From Wyeomyia smithii (lineage: Eukaryota; Arthropoda; Insecta; Diptera; Culicidae), in NCBI RefSeq assembly GCF_029784165.1, contig NC_073696.1, positions 178,429,825-178,493,824 of the forward strand: DNA of 64,000 nucleotides. Direction: 5' to 3'. Under the pieces are notes generated by a model, which was given only the letters and a program-made list of their open reading frames with translations, did no database searches and had not been told where the DNA came from. Made by a program: the position numbers and the translations under genes. Of the stretch, positions 1-11,610 are shown piece after piece. Position 1 is the first letter of the stretch; every line of letters starts with the position of its first letter.

Positions 1-204
1 ACGAACAATGAGAGAAAATGATTTAATAAAGGATTCAAACGGTAAAAACTTTGCTTCCGGTGTACGAAATTACCCTTTGAAGTGTCTTTGGAAAAATGAA
101 TAGTCCCGCAAATTGGAAACATGATGGATCTAGGTGGTTATATTCTAGTTTCTAAACAACGAAAAGTTGAAATTCTTTCTTTTCTGGCGTTTCTGGCTTT
201 GCAG

Positions 205-522
205 CATTTACAGGCAACTGGCTGACCTGGAGGGTCGAGCAATTATCGACTCAACTCGCCGAATTGAGCATTATTCAAATATTTAACTATGCATCTGTTT
301 ATGTTTGTTTTTTTTTTTTGCCAATTTGAAACCGAAACTGCTGAACATATACTCTGCATCTGTGGAGCCTTGTTCAATCAAAGGATGTCAATATTTGGAA
401 AAGGGCTACTAGAGCCCCATGAAATTTGGCGTTGTGATCCTGGTAAGGTATTAGACTTCATAAAACGAGTCGACCCTAACTGGGATCGGGTATTATGTCA
501 ACCAGTGTCCATTACACCTTAG
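205..522 (+). pseudogene. 3' end of an I/LOA-type non-LTR retrotransposon ORF2 (fragment)
   Basis: The frame at 289-522 ends with a Cys/His cluster of the pattern ETAEHILCICGAL followed by a short tail. Many RNase-H-bearing or LOA/I/R1-like mosquito non-LTR elements end ORF2 this way, after the reverse transcriptase. Upstream bases from about 205 continue the similarity with breaks. A T-run at 310-320 interrupts the expected zinc-knuckle start. No reverse transcriptase is left, so this is a dead 3' fragment. The clade is uncertain (LOA, I or R1-like). Confidence 0.55.
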
Positions 523-1594
523 TTGTGATAGGATAATCGACTAATACCAAATCAAACATGGGTCATACAACAATAGTCCTTACTAATGGACGCAGTTGTG
601 TTTCGGCCCTACAGGGGGAGAAAAAAAAATGCATCCGTTTGCACTTTGCAAAAAAATAAAGAAAAACCACCTCTGACTGAGAAGGAAAAACCCTTGAATT
701 ATTTCGGATAGGATTTCAAACGATTTTGAAACGCAGCATCGAACAGACCTGAAGGCTAAATTTACTAAATACACATTAGGCTATGCTATTTGCATAACTT
801 ATGTGTGAAACCAGATCAAAAACTCGAGCAGAGAACAGAATAATTGATTAGAGCTCAAACTCTTGCGTGCGGCACAGGCAAAGGAATATTAAGGTTAATG
901 GGGTTAATGAGTTAATGAATTAGGGCCAATTTCGGCAAATGATGTGATTCCGCAAACTGAACGCGCTCGAAGCGTATTTTCATCGGCTGCTATGAGATAA
1001 ACTCGAAATGATTTAAAAAGCATTTTACAACTCGAAACTGATGGTTCCTGAGCAACGACTTTCTGGATAAAGTGTATGCTAAAATTCATAATCCTTTAAA
1101 AAAACCCTTGAGTCAAAAATGTTTTCCTAATAATTGGAAGCGTTGAGAAGCGTTATTGAGCATGATTTGATTTGATTGAATCATTCGAAAATAATGTTGA
1201 TGGTTACTGGAACAGAGTTTCTAGTTTTAGTTTTAGTAGTACTAGTTAAGTAGTACCTCATTAGATTTTTTGTGACAATACTTGCATTGCACCAATAACA
1301 TTAACATTTTTCCAACACCAATGAAATAACTTTCTGGAAATAACGTGATGACACAAAAAGATCAAAACGGCATCTGAGGTCAGCTTACGGTCAGTTTGAA
1401 ATTCAAAATGTTGACTTCATGGCCAAATACCAGCTTATATGAGTATTGTTAGATCATCCCAGCTATATTCATAGACATTAAATCGATTCCAGTTGCCAGT
1501 TTGAATCTTTTCAGGTCCACATTATTTCCAGGGAGCTATTTTATTTTATCAGTATTGGATAAAACGTAGTTCTCCATCAACATTGTGGTCGTGG
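523..1594. other. No gene seen
   Basis: AT-rich sequence with only short shadow frames. A 61-residue minus-strand frame at 904-1089 has no recognisable motif. I see no tandem repeat or inverted repeat. Confidence 0.5.
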
Positions 1595-1870
1595 CTTTGC
1601 GCACAATTCTCCTGTTATTTTTTCCACTGGAGGAAGTGCCGATCAATGCACCTACCGCTGATGCTGCCGGTACAGCACAAAGGCAGCTTTTTACTAGAGG
1701 AAGTAGTGCCGCTGCACCTACTGCTGATGCTACTACCATTATCGCTGCTGGTACCCGCTGCCGCCGTCGCGATCCGCTACCGCTACTGCTGCTACTTAGT
1801 TGGGACTGTCCTAATTGTCATCCATTAGTAAAACGATTGGTTTCAGCAGAAGTAGGCTCTTATAAGGCTT
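1595..1870 (-). repeat. Diverged copy of the TATA-promoter repeat family (copy P1)
   Basis: Read on the minus strand, a TATAAGAGCC block at about 1855-1866 is followed by a TTTCAGC leader and then a GCAGCAG-rich segment. The same order occurs at 24.6, 25.9, 26.9, 28.2 and 55.1 kb. The leader shares pieces such as CTACCGCTGATGC (plus strand) with 26400-26600. No CCAAT motif is left upstream. Long shadow frames here (1583-1872) are low-complexity Ala/Leu/Thr translations and are not accepted as genes. Confidence 0.45.
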
Positions 1871-1894
1871 GAGCATTTTCAATAGCTTGAGTTA

Positions 1895-2710
1895 ATCGAC
1901 ATTTTTGTGAACTGAAACGTCGTAGACGAGCTGCTCAACGAAACTATATCGCACCTCACTAGCAAAGCATCGGTTCAAATCCGCAAGTAACACATATAAA
2001 TTTTACATTCAATTTCTGTACTCTCGTTACATTGAGCAAACTCAAAGAAGTTCACATCGACATCCGAAAAAGTTCTGGTCGTTTGTTCGTCCTAAATGTA
2101 AGGAAAATGGATTATCAGCTTCCATGTTCCTCGGTGATTTGTCTGCTAAGTTAGTGCTAACATAGATTCTTCTGGAAGCGAATTATTTGCTGAACATTTT
2201 AAAGCCGGCAGATCAAATTGACGCTGCAATACGTGATATTACGCAGGACAGTTTCGATTGTGGAGTTTTCCAGAGTGACAGAAGCGCACGTGTAGAGTAC
2301 AATTCGAAAGCTTAAACATTCCACTTGTCCTGGACCAGACGGGATCCCGCCATCTTTGTTGAAAAATTGCTCGAATGAACTGGTAAAGCTGTTTAATCTT
2401 TTTCTGCAACAAGGATTGTTTCCTGCTAGTTGGAAAAACTCATTGCTCACACCGATACACATAAAAGGGGACAAGTGCAACATAGCTAATTATCGAGGAA
2501 ATACATCATTATGTGCTTGTTCCAAAGTTTTCGAAATAGTCGCCAGAACAGTGCTGTTTGCATCGTGCCAAAACTACATTTCTAGTGACCAACATGGGTT
2601 TTATTCTAAGAGATCCGTTACAAACAATCTGTCGCAGTTCTTTTCGTTGTGTTCTCGCTCAATGGATGCGGGAAAATCTTTTGGATTATATCCTGCTTTG
2701 GAAACTGTCT
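1895..2710 (+). pseudogene. CR1/Jockey-like reverse transcriptase fragment
   Basis: The best preserved part (2356-2710) reads SWKNSLLTPIHIKGDKCNIANYRGNTSLCACSKVFE in pieces, the RT palm-entry region, and parallels the element at 11301-14902 residue for residue. Upstream (about 1895-2350) the pre-RT linker, including HPKKFWSFV, can be followed through frameshifts. Homology stops near 2710, before the first catalytic Asp of RT. The copy is truncated at both ends and broken by several frame changes. Confidence 0.75.
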
Positions 2711-3307
2711 GTTTTTTAAGGTGGCGGGGAAATCTGCGAACAGACACCTGAGCAGAGAACTCAGGGTGTGGGGATGAGACTAGAGGAGAGATGCTGGGGT
2801 AGTTACACTCCCCCAAACACCTACTGATCCCTGTGCCAACCCACTAAATCCCCTCCAGTATCCAGCCCTGGTTAGTTTGTTATGAGAAAAACTTTTCAGG
2901 TTGTGTTCTTATTTTGATCCCGTTAGGTGTTAAAATACCAGAAATTATAACAAAAATCATTCTACTAGTATCAAATCCATATCAAACTTTGTTACGAACG
3001 GATCAGGTTTCTAACAAATAAGATGGCATATAGAACAGTATAATAACAACTGTTGTTAAAATCAACAGCTTTTAAAAGAGAAAAAAAAGTTAGACTTGTT
3101 CCAGAACAATTTCATTGCAGGATTTGTCATTATAACTCATTCAGTTTCAATTTTGTTATCAAAAGCAAATGGGAAAATTTAAAATCGTATCAAAATATGT
3201 TATTTGTTTCTCCTGCTGATGGAATTTTGTTTTTTTTTAGTTATGCTCTTCTGATCAGGCACCCTCTTTACTATTATAACCTCCTAGCTAACTACCTGAA
3301 GACTGGT
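2711..3307. other. No gene seen
   Basis: Contains a moderately GC-rich patch at about 2715-2880 with C-runs, then AT-rich DNA. No motif or repeat structure is recognised. Confidence 0.45.
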
Positions 3308-4030
3308 AGTTAGCTACCACTGGCGTGTTGGTGGTTGATCCTAGCTAACACACGTTGCAGCTCCAGGACAATCTGGGAGGCGGCCGCACAGGCCGCGCTA
3401 CATATGTCCGGGTCATCGCACATCCTCCGGACTAGATTGTCCGGAGTAGGGCCAGGCCAGCTCACAGCCATCATGTCGCTGCTCGCTCTTACGAAACGGG
3501 AAAATACGAAGAACACATACGGGACATCCGATGCTCAGCAGTCTCCTCCGCCTAAACGCACTCGAGACACATGACGGACCCCGCGTGTCCGAACCTGTGC
3601 AGATATTGCCTGAAGCAACCATGGCCTGACAGGATCTGTGTCAGGTGGAAGTTCACTTCACCATGGCGCCTCCCGACCCAACCGGATATCTCCGGTATAA
3701 GTCGGTGCGTCCATCTGCCCTTTGTGGAGTTAGACCTTTCCCGCTGCCAGCGGAGCATCGAGAATGACTTTCTGGTACCTCGTATGCCCCTTGTGTCACG
3801 TTGATCATTCTCTGTCCTCCTTGATGGCGATGCTGATAAGCATCATGCCGGACAAGACACATATTGCTTCGTATGACACCGTACGATACGCACTCGCAAC
3901 CCTCAGGCACATGAGCCTGTAGGTACTTTTCAGTTTGCCGCGGTAACTGTTAGTACATGGCGCTCTGGACCACACTGGCCCACCATAACTAAGTATGGAC
4001 GAAATCATGTTGGCAAGAAGTCTTTGCTTG
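3308..4030 (-). pseudogene. R1-clade non-LTR ORF2 C-terminal fragment
   Basis: Minus-strand frames read in order: RLLANMISSILSYGGPVW and YRLMCLRVASAYRTVS (thumb region after RT, about 3830-4020), KGRWTHRLIPEISGWV with HGEVNFHLTQILSGHGCF (3560-3740), then a Cys/His tail and a last segment ending near 3310. This order is typical of R1-clade elements. At least two frameshifts separate the pieces. It lies head-on against the CR1-like copy starting at about 4031. No RT catalytic core remains. Confidence 0.8.
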
Positions 4031-4586
4031 CTACCATACACCGCTGTGCTATTGGACATCGTACAAGATGCTGGAATAACCGAAGACTGTCTGGAACTAC
4101 TTAAGTTAGTTAACGCTATCAGTGATTGGAGCAACCGTAATCTTCTTACCCTGGGTGTAGAAGAATGTAACATAATTACCTTCAGTAGAAAGCTTCAATC
4201 AATTAGCTTTCCATACAGCTTGTCTAGGCAAGCTTTTCCGCGTGTAAGTCAAGTTAAAGATCTTGATGTAATTTCGGATAGCCAGCTTACATTCTGGGCA
4301 CATTACGAAGATGTCATTCCAAGAGAAAACAAGCAGCAGGGATTCATTTTTAGAACTGCCGATGGATTCCGCGATCCACTGTGCATGAAAGCTTTGTATT
4401 GCGCCCTGATACGATCGATGCTCGAATCAGTGGTTGTCGCTTGGTATCCGTTCAAGAAGCTTGGTATCCGTTGGAAGCTGTTCAGAAAAATTTGTGCGTA
4501 TGACACTAAGGCAACTTCCTTGGCATGATGCTACGAGGCTGCCTCCCTATGAGCACCGCTGCATGTTATTGGGGATTGAGACGTTG
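4031..4586 (+). pseudogene. CR1-like copy A, left part (RT thumb region)
   Basis: The frame to 4528 contains NRNLLTLGVEECNIITF, then a DSQLTF block and DPLCMKALYCALIRSMLES, matching the post-YADD half of the ORF2 at 11607-14615. The end (4500-4586) shifts frame and reads LPPYEHRCMLLGIE. At 4586 the sequence is cut by the TIR element at 4587-8045. The remaining C-terminus resumes at 8046. Truncated at its 5' side, inactive. Confidence 0.8.
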
Positions 4587-4903
4587 CACATAGGGGTATT
4601 TCGAGTGAAAAGTTGGAAATAATTATTTTCATGCACAATAACCCTTAAATTTTCATATTTAGCAGTTTCTATGTTTTTAATACGAAAATTATAATTGAAA
4701 GATAAACAATATCTACGTAGCAGTGTTAAATAATTTTTCTTATACAAGTTATTTAAAATCATATATATCGGCTCGGAAGAGGCTGTTAGAGTCAATAGAA
4801 TCGAAGTGCTAAATGCGAAGTGGAAAAATATTCTTATTTATATATGATTTTTATACAGTATCAAAATCGTACCCAAATGTTACAACGACATCCTTAGAGG
4901 AAT

Positions 4904-5173
4904 TTACTTGTTCTGGAACCAAGAGAGAGTATCATTCATTGTAAAGTAGTGGATTTTGTGTTGATTAGATGCTGTCCACCTGCGCATGATATCTGCTTTG
5001 AAAACACTCATTCGCTGTTCAAGCATCATTCGCGATTTTAATGAACGATTCATTATTTGGAATAGCTTCGCCTCCAAAAAATTAAATTTTTCATTCCACG
5101 ATGTGGCAGAGGATTCTTGGAGCCATTTTCGAAGAAGTTTCTTCTGAAAGCTTTTTTCAGTGTCTGAAAACAC
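4904..5173 (-). CDS. Hypothetical 89-residue frame inside the TIR element
   Basis: A minus-strand frame rich in charged and aromatic residues (for example LLRKWLQESS and KADIMRRWTASN), predicted to be largely helical. It lies inside the left half of the TIR element and in none of the recognised retroelements. It could be a relic of the element's own transposase or accessory gene. I do not recognise the family. It is short and could be chance. Confidence 0.25.
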   Translation of the reverse strand: MFSDTEKSFQKKLLRKWLQESSATSWNEKFNFLEAKLFQIMNRSLKSRMMLEQRMSVFKADIMRRWTASNQHKIHYFTMNDTLSWFQNK

Positions 5174-5426
5174 GTCGCGATTTCAAAAAAGAAACCCATA
5201 AATTAAAAAAACATTGCATAGGATTAGAAATATAAAATCGTGATATATCATGAATGCGCAAATATGCGCAAGTTTTTTTTCTGGACGTGTTTAAGGACAC
5301 TCGTATCTACTCAAAAATGAGTTTGTTTGTGCACAGAAACGTCCAGAACATTGAAAAAAAAAAAACAGTTTCGAAGCTCAATTCGGAAGATAAAATATCC
5401 ATAATTGGCAATGTAAAATATACAGT

Positions 5427-7703
5427 AGTACAGCTTACATAGACACTTGAAACAGACGTTTATCGATGAGTTTGGACCCAACGCATTTGATTTTCATCGA
5501 GGCAACTACGACGCTATGAGTACAGACTTACGCACTACTGATTGGACACCAATACGTAACTGCACTGACCCTAACGAAGCGGTGGAAATTTTCGTTCAAA
5601 TTATTCACGAGCTAATTGTACGACACATTCCCCTAGTTTGTCCGCGCCGTAAACCAACATGGGGAAATAGTGAACTCCTTCGTCTAAACCGAACACGAAA
5701 ATCGACTCTTCGTGCGTATCAGAAAACACTAAGTACCATCAACCGAATACGTTTTACTACAGCCAGTCGAAAATATAAAATCCTCAACAAAAGACGCTAC
5801 CTGAACTACGTGAGGAAAATAGAGCGCAGCTTGCGTCTTAAGCCGAAAAACTTTTGGAAATTTGTAAACAAGAAACGCAAGGAAGATGGTTTACCTTCGA
5901 GCGTGTATTTGCTTGACGACAAGGCGACAACTCTGGGCTGTAAATGCGATTTATTTGCTAAACATTTCTCGAGCGTTTTTAACCTTGAGTGTGCAAGTAC
6001 TGACAATATTGCAGAGGCATTACGATTCGTTCCTCGCGATGTGGTTACAGCTCCAACATTCACAATCACTGAAATTGAAGTTACCGAAGCCATCTGTAAA
6101 ATGAAACAATCGTACAGCGCTGGGCCGGACGGTATCCCAACAGTCTTACTGAAAAATTGTTGCGAGTCTTTGAAATCGCCTATTACTTCGTTATTTAATC
6201 TCTCTATGCGATGTCAGCAATTTCCTCGAAGTTGGAAATCATCCTTCATGTTCCCTGTTTTCAAAAAAGGCGATAAGCGTAACGTAGAAGACTATCGTGG
6301 AATAACTTCTTTGTGTGCCTGCTCGAAAGTACTGGAAGCTATTGTGTACAAACATCTTTTCTTTCGCGTAAAAAACTATATTCCAACCTCACAACATGGA
6401 TTCTTCCCCGGTAGATCAGTTTCTACAAATTTGCTGGAATTCACCTCGCTATACCTGCGAACAATGGATCAACGTGATCAAGTTGATGCCATTTATACTG
6501 ATCTGAAGGCTGTTTTTGACCGTGTCGACCATGAAATTCTGCTAGCTAAACTCGATAAGTTGGGTGTATCGGCAAATTTGGTAGCATGGCTCTCCTCATA
6601 TGTACAACATCGCAGAATGGCAGTAAAATTAGGAACGTCAAGATCGGTTTGGTTCCAGAATTATTCAGGAGTACCTCAGGGTAGCGTTTTAGGACCTCTG
6701 CTGTTTTCACTATTTGTAAATGACTTATCTCTTCTATTACCGACCGGAACAAGATTATTTTATGCAGATGTTGCGAAAATCTACATGATTATTCGCAACG
6801 ACAATGACTGCCTGAGACTACAACAACTAGTTAACCTCTTTGCAGAGTGGTGTGGTTGCAACAACATGTCCATTAGCATTCCAAAATGTACAGTCATCAG
6901 CTTCTCTCGGAAAAAACATACAGTGATGCATGACTACTGTATATATGATCAGCCCTTACAACGTAATACTGTTGTTACTGACCTCGGTGTTGTTTTGGAT
7001 GATCAGCTTACGTTTCGACAACATTATGAAATGATCATTAATAAAGGTAATCGACAGTTAGGACTCATCCTAAAAATTGGAAAAGAATTTCAAGATCCAG
7101 GTACATGGCGCACTCTCTCGCTGTGTTGTTTGGGATCCACACTTCGAATTTTGGTCCAATCGCATTGAGTGCATTCAAAAACGTTTCGTCCGTCGTATTT
7201 GTCGTTCCTTACCGTGGAGGAATCCAGTTAACTTGCCACCGTATGAGGAACTCTGTTCATTAGTTGGTCCCACACCGCTCTTTCAACGACGGCAGGATCT
7301 CATCGCTAATATGGCCCACAAAATCCTGCTGGGTGTTTATGACTGCCCTGAAATACTTTCGTCGTTTAGCTTGCACTGTCCAGCCCGACCTCAACGACAT
7401 CAACAGCTGCTGCGTTTTGGGACTCACCGTACTAACTACGGCTCGCATGAACCAGTACGACACATGGCCAGAGTTTATAACTATCGTCAGGATTTGAACT
7501 TTTGAATGTGAATAGTGTATTTTGTGTTTGTATTTTATTTTTATTATGTTATATATATATATGTTTTATGGAAAAGATGCTGGGTTTTTATGCCACTTTG
7601 AGGATGGATCAATTTCTACTCAGGTTGGCTTTTCCCAGCCACATAGCTTTAATATTTCATTTAGACCTTGAGTTGGTTGAAATTAATTCAATAAATATAA
7701 ATA
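5427..7703 (+). mobile_element. CR1-like non-LTR copy B, 5' truncated, 13-bp TSD
   Basis: A 13-bp direct repeat, TAAAATATACAGT, occurs at 5414-5426 and 7704-7716, bracketing the copy. The 3' end is a short TAAATA-type repeat rather than poly(A), as in CR1/L2-type elements. The endonuclease half is missing. The insertion lies within the TIR element at 4587-8045, so it is younger than that element. Confidence 0.85.
5447..7505 (+). pseudogene. CR1-like ORF2 (reverse transcriptase), catalytic site mutated
   Basis: A 573-residue open frame (5447-7168) begins in the linker after the endonuclease and covers all RT blocks: SAGPDGIPTVLLKN, YRGITSLCACSK, TDLKAVFDRVDHE and SGVPQGSVLGPLLF. The catalytic YADD is read as YADV, losing the second metal-binding Asp. 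The last ~110 residues continue in another frame (7077-7505: RRICRSLPW, NLPPYEEL), so there is a frameshift near 7110-7160. The ATG at 5447 lies at the truncation edge and is probably not a natural start. Dead copy. Confidence 0.85.
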
Positions 7704-8045
7704 TAAAATATACAGTCAACAATGCACCAAACCCTCCATCTAAAATGTTCAAAACTTAAGGCATGCCTTTCATTTGAAGATCCATATTTGAAACAGGCCG
7801 AATAAAATCACCAATATTATAAATTCTACCGAGAAAATCACAGAATTTCGTATTCAAAATCTGCTTTGCATTTGCCTTCTAGCTCGACAGCTGTTGTGAG
7901 CCAAGAACAAAACAAATTAAAGCAGGATAGCTACCATGGGATACCCCCACTATCTATTAATCTAGTGGTAATAATTGTGGGGGTTCAATAATAATTTTGA
8001 GTTTTGCCATTTATTCCAACTTTTTCACTCAAATACCCCTATGTG

Positions 8046-8330
8046 CGTTGGTGAGAAGAAGACCTAACGCACAAGTTATCTTCTTTGCGGATGTCCTGAA
8101 AAATGAAATTGATTCGCCTGCTATTCCCGTGGAATTGCGCTCCGGAAACGAAGCTGCGGAGACGTCATCTTTTGAACTTGGGTTCAAGATATAGTAGGTA
8201 CGTCCAGTGTGATGCGATTAGGTTTATGTCAGCGAGATTCAACGAGGTTGCAGAACTGCTCGACTTCAATGAACCCATGAACACTTTTTTACGTCGCCTA
8301 CTAATAATTTATTGTTAGTTGTCTCCAGTA
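8046..8330 (+). pseudogene. CR1-like copy A, right part (ORF2 C-terminus)
   Basis: Continues the element broken at 4586. The frame reads ALVRRRPNAQVIFFAD and DSPAIP, then in the next frame FNEVAELLDFNEPMNTFLRR and ends at a stop near 8318. The same terminal block is found at 14603-14809 (FNNVFEFFDFDLPMNTFRHR). The 3' UTR may extend to about 8515, but I cannot fix its end. Confidence 0.8.
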
Positions 8331-8803
8331 GTAGACAGGTGAACGTTTTGTATAGGGTTTTGAAATGACCATTTTGGTTGTTACTCCAAATCACATGTAT
8401 TATTGTACATATTCATTCTTTTGATAGTGAACTTACGAGTACTGTAGTAGTGAGATGTGCAAAACTCATATTCAATACTTCTATTGAAAATAAGTTAATT
8501 TATAACTAATAAAAAATAATAATCTTAATGTGGTCGTTCTTAAAAGGACTGTTGGTTTTGGTTTCGTACAAAGCTGTTAATTATTTGAATTATGCCTTTC
8601 TTCGCGAGCAGAACAGCTAGGATATTCGAAAAACACTTCCTTGGGCAATGGTAATGCCAAATATAAGCTTGTTGAATTCCTTTTTTAGCGAATGGCCAAC
8701 CGCAGATGATACAGAATGATTCTCGCTTTGTAATTATCTGTAGTAGCTTCTGCAGTAAGGTACTCCGTTACAGCTGTCAGATCGATAGTTACTCCAGCGC
8801 ATA
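8331..8803. other. No gene; probable 3' UTR of CR1-like copy A, then unassigned DNA
   Basis: AT-rich sequence with an ATAAAAAATAATAAT-like tail near 8505-8520 that could be the retroelement end. Nothing else is recognised. Confidence 0.4.
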
Positions 8804-8811
8804 CTTTACAT

Positions 8812-9129
8812 CAGCGGTTCTCAACCTTTTTTTGTCCGCGTAGCCCTTGGCGACATTTTTCATATCGATTGTACCCCCTGGCGTGGAATGTTTTCGCAGA
8901 GTGCGAGAGGGTAGTGGTAGGTCATGTTGTGGTTTTCTATTTAAGGTTTCATATTGAACTATAGTTTGTTTGATTTCTACAGTCATGTTTTAAGAGCACG
9001 ATTGAACAACAAATGAAGTATTACAAAGAAAAATTGTGTTGTCCGCCAATACTGATTTTTCTTTCGCGTACCCCCTGAAGGCTTTCGAGTACCCCCGGGG
9101 ATACGCGTACCCTAGGTTGAGAACCGCTG
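8812..9129. mobile_element. hAT-type MITE with perfect 8-bp TSD
   Basis: Left end CAGCGGTTCTCAACCT and right end AGGTTGAGAACCGCTG are a 16-bp perfect inverted pair. The 8-bp flanks CTTTACAT at 8804-8811 and 9130-9137 are identical, as expected for hAT insertion. The 318-bp body repeats pieces such as GTACCCCC and carries no transposase. The minus-strand frame 8789-8986 is a shadow. Confidence 0.93.
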
Positions 9130-9137
9130 CTTTACAT

Positions 9138-9524
9138 TATACAAAAGACGATGAATCGGGCACGATTCGGCGTCTAGCACGAGATAAATGGTAACTTGTA
9201 ATTTTGTCGATGAACAAAACATCTACCTGAATGATTAAAAAATCTTGCAATTGTCTCTTCAATAACTACGAAGAGAACTAACGTAACAACTAAGCGATCC
9301 GCGAAAGTTGTGAAATGAAGGAAGGTAAAAAAGGGGACGAACTTCGCCTTACACTGTTTGTAGGTTGTGTACGAAAGCTTAAATACAGCTGATACGAAAT
9401 ACACTAACTTGAGGTAAAATGTTTTATTTCTCCTACAACTTACAATATCGAATAATTTACAGTCGGTCTCAGAGCTTGTGACTCTACATTCTTAAAGCAA
9501 TTTACTTAACTTGGAAATTATGAA
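9138..9524. other. No gene seen
   Basis: Unassigned sequence. The minus-strand 76-residue frame (9174-9404) is Phe/Val-rich without a motif. It may belong to the degenerate retroelement that follows. Confidence 0.4.
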
Positions 9525-10231
9525 ATGTGCAGTACTACATTTATTCCAAGCGGTTTAGAAGTGGCGCCAAAATCCTTGAAACCGAAGGAATTCGACAATT
9601 TTCACGAGGCTCTCGATGATTTTGGTTTTTTAATTTATGCCGTTGATCATCACTCGCCATTTAAAGAAAATCGAATCGACGCCATTCTACGAATCTTACC
9701 TGTATCCGGAAAATTCTAACCTCGCATTGCTGCCCACAGGATGTCCTTGTTTAAAATTGATCAAACAACAACTGGCAATCATATCAACGCAATCAACTCA
9801 ACACGTCTCCTCAAATGTAATACATAAGTTCTACATCGAGCAAACAGAGATACCACAAATTGAGAGAGGAAATCTAAACACAGACTGGAGACGAGTTTGG
9901 ATAAACCTTCATAGGGCACGAGGGTAACCATCGCACCAAAAAACCCTGCTTTTCTTATTTGTGAACCAAAAGGTGGCACACCGTCAGCTTATGTACGTCA
10001 TGCGTCGTTCGGACGGTGAAGATTGTACGCATTGCGTTTTACCTGTTGAAACGATCAAACACAAATTTTCTGAGAGCCCTAGAGTGAGACCGGCATGGGC
10101 ACAGCTGCTCCGTGTGGTTGCACAGCAACTTCCTGGATGGCGCAGACTTGAGTTCGACGACAAATTCAAACCAACGTTGAATGGTTTGCCACGAAGAATG
10201 AGAACAAAAATATTACAGTTAATAGCGAACT
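9525..10231 (+). pseudogene. I-superfamily-like non-LTR ORF2 C-terminus, cut by the gypsy element
   Basis: Frames 9637-9927 and 9961-10236 join across a frameshift near 9920. The second reads VAHRQLMYVMRRSDGEDC, then a CTHC knuckle, ETIKHKFSESPRV and DDKFKPTLNGLPRRMR. This is the Cys/His tail seen at ORF2 ends of I-superfamily mosquito elements. The gypsy element sits right at the stop: AACT at 10228-10231 is repeated at 23859-23862, where TAA completes the ancestral stop codon. The clade name is uncertain. Confidence 0.6.
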
Positions 10232-11146
10232 TATAAGTGAGGCATGTTCTCACTCAACCCGGCTAGCTCTTTATGGGGTTATCTCAGGGTCGGCAACCGA
10301 CTTTAGGGGGACTCATGCAACCCGACGACTTACCGTTAGCGAAGCGGAACGACTCAGAGACGTTAAGGGAAGGGTAACTGGCTCTTTATATAAAAAAAAG
10401 GGGAATTCATGCTATATACTATTTATTCACAATCATCGATGTAGCGCTAAACGACGAACGTTGGGGTCCATTGATGAACGACGCACAGAAGAAGAGGAGA
10501 GGGACATACCTTGTAGACACGCGTTCCGGATGTTGTCGATGGTTCCGTAGAATCCCACGGCTTACCCGGGATGCCAGAAGTAGCACACGGCTCACACGGA
10601 AGATCCGCTGCCGCAGGGTAGAAGGCCTTAGCGCCAGGTGGATCGCCTCCACAATTGCCCACGTGCTCGAACGGCGGTAAAGGTGTAACCGCAGGGGAGT
10701 TGGTGACCCCTGGCCTAGTGGTGAAGTCCACAGGGGAGAGAATGACGGCTCCCGGTAGTCGCCCACTGATGAACGTTGATCCTCGGCACTGCTCTAGATA
10801 GCCCTCTGGCTCGACCGCCAACTCTGGCTGACCAAAATTGTCACCACTTTTTCCAACTTTTATCACCTTTCCAACTATCTCTTCCAATTTTTCGTCCAAA
10901 CTCGAATTTTCGTGACTGTCTTTCTTGATGGCTATCTTCCGACTATCTGTCCTCGATCTGTCACCTTCCCGATCTTGTCCTCTCTCTCTCTCGCTTGTCC
11001 TCTCTCTCACTCTCCTATCTCCATACCGGATACCAATTTTTCGTGCAGTTGCACAAGTGGTATAAACATTTCTGGATCGTTTTAAGGGGTGGGTATATTA
11101 GTGCGGACTTTTGCCGTCTTTTTTCGTTGCGGTCTTTCCGTTACAA

Positions 11147-11606
<460 letters not shown>

Positions 11607-11610
<4 letters not shown>

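Larger units (their letters stand above)
4587..8045. mobile_element. TIR element (CACATAGGGG ends) with 5-bp TSD CGTTG, inserted in CR1-like copy A
   Basis: The left end CACATAGGGGTATTT at 4587 is matched in inverted form by the right end finishing at 8045, and similarity extends about 35 bp inward. The flanks are CGTTG at 4582-4586 and 8046-8050, exactly where copy A is interrupted. Removing the element rejoins the CR1-like reading region. A 5-bp GC-rich TSD and a terminal CAC are features of Transib elements, so that superfamily is suggested but not shown. Without the CR1-like copy B inside (5427-7703 plus its TSD) the element is about 1.17 kb. Confidence 0.75.

Noticed and set aside
1583..1872. 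95- and 81-residue overlapping plus-strand frames
   Set aside because: They overlap in different frames over a GCTGCTG-rich leader of the promoter repeat; low-complexity composition only.
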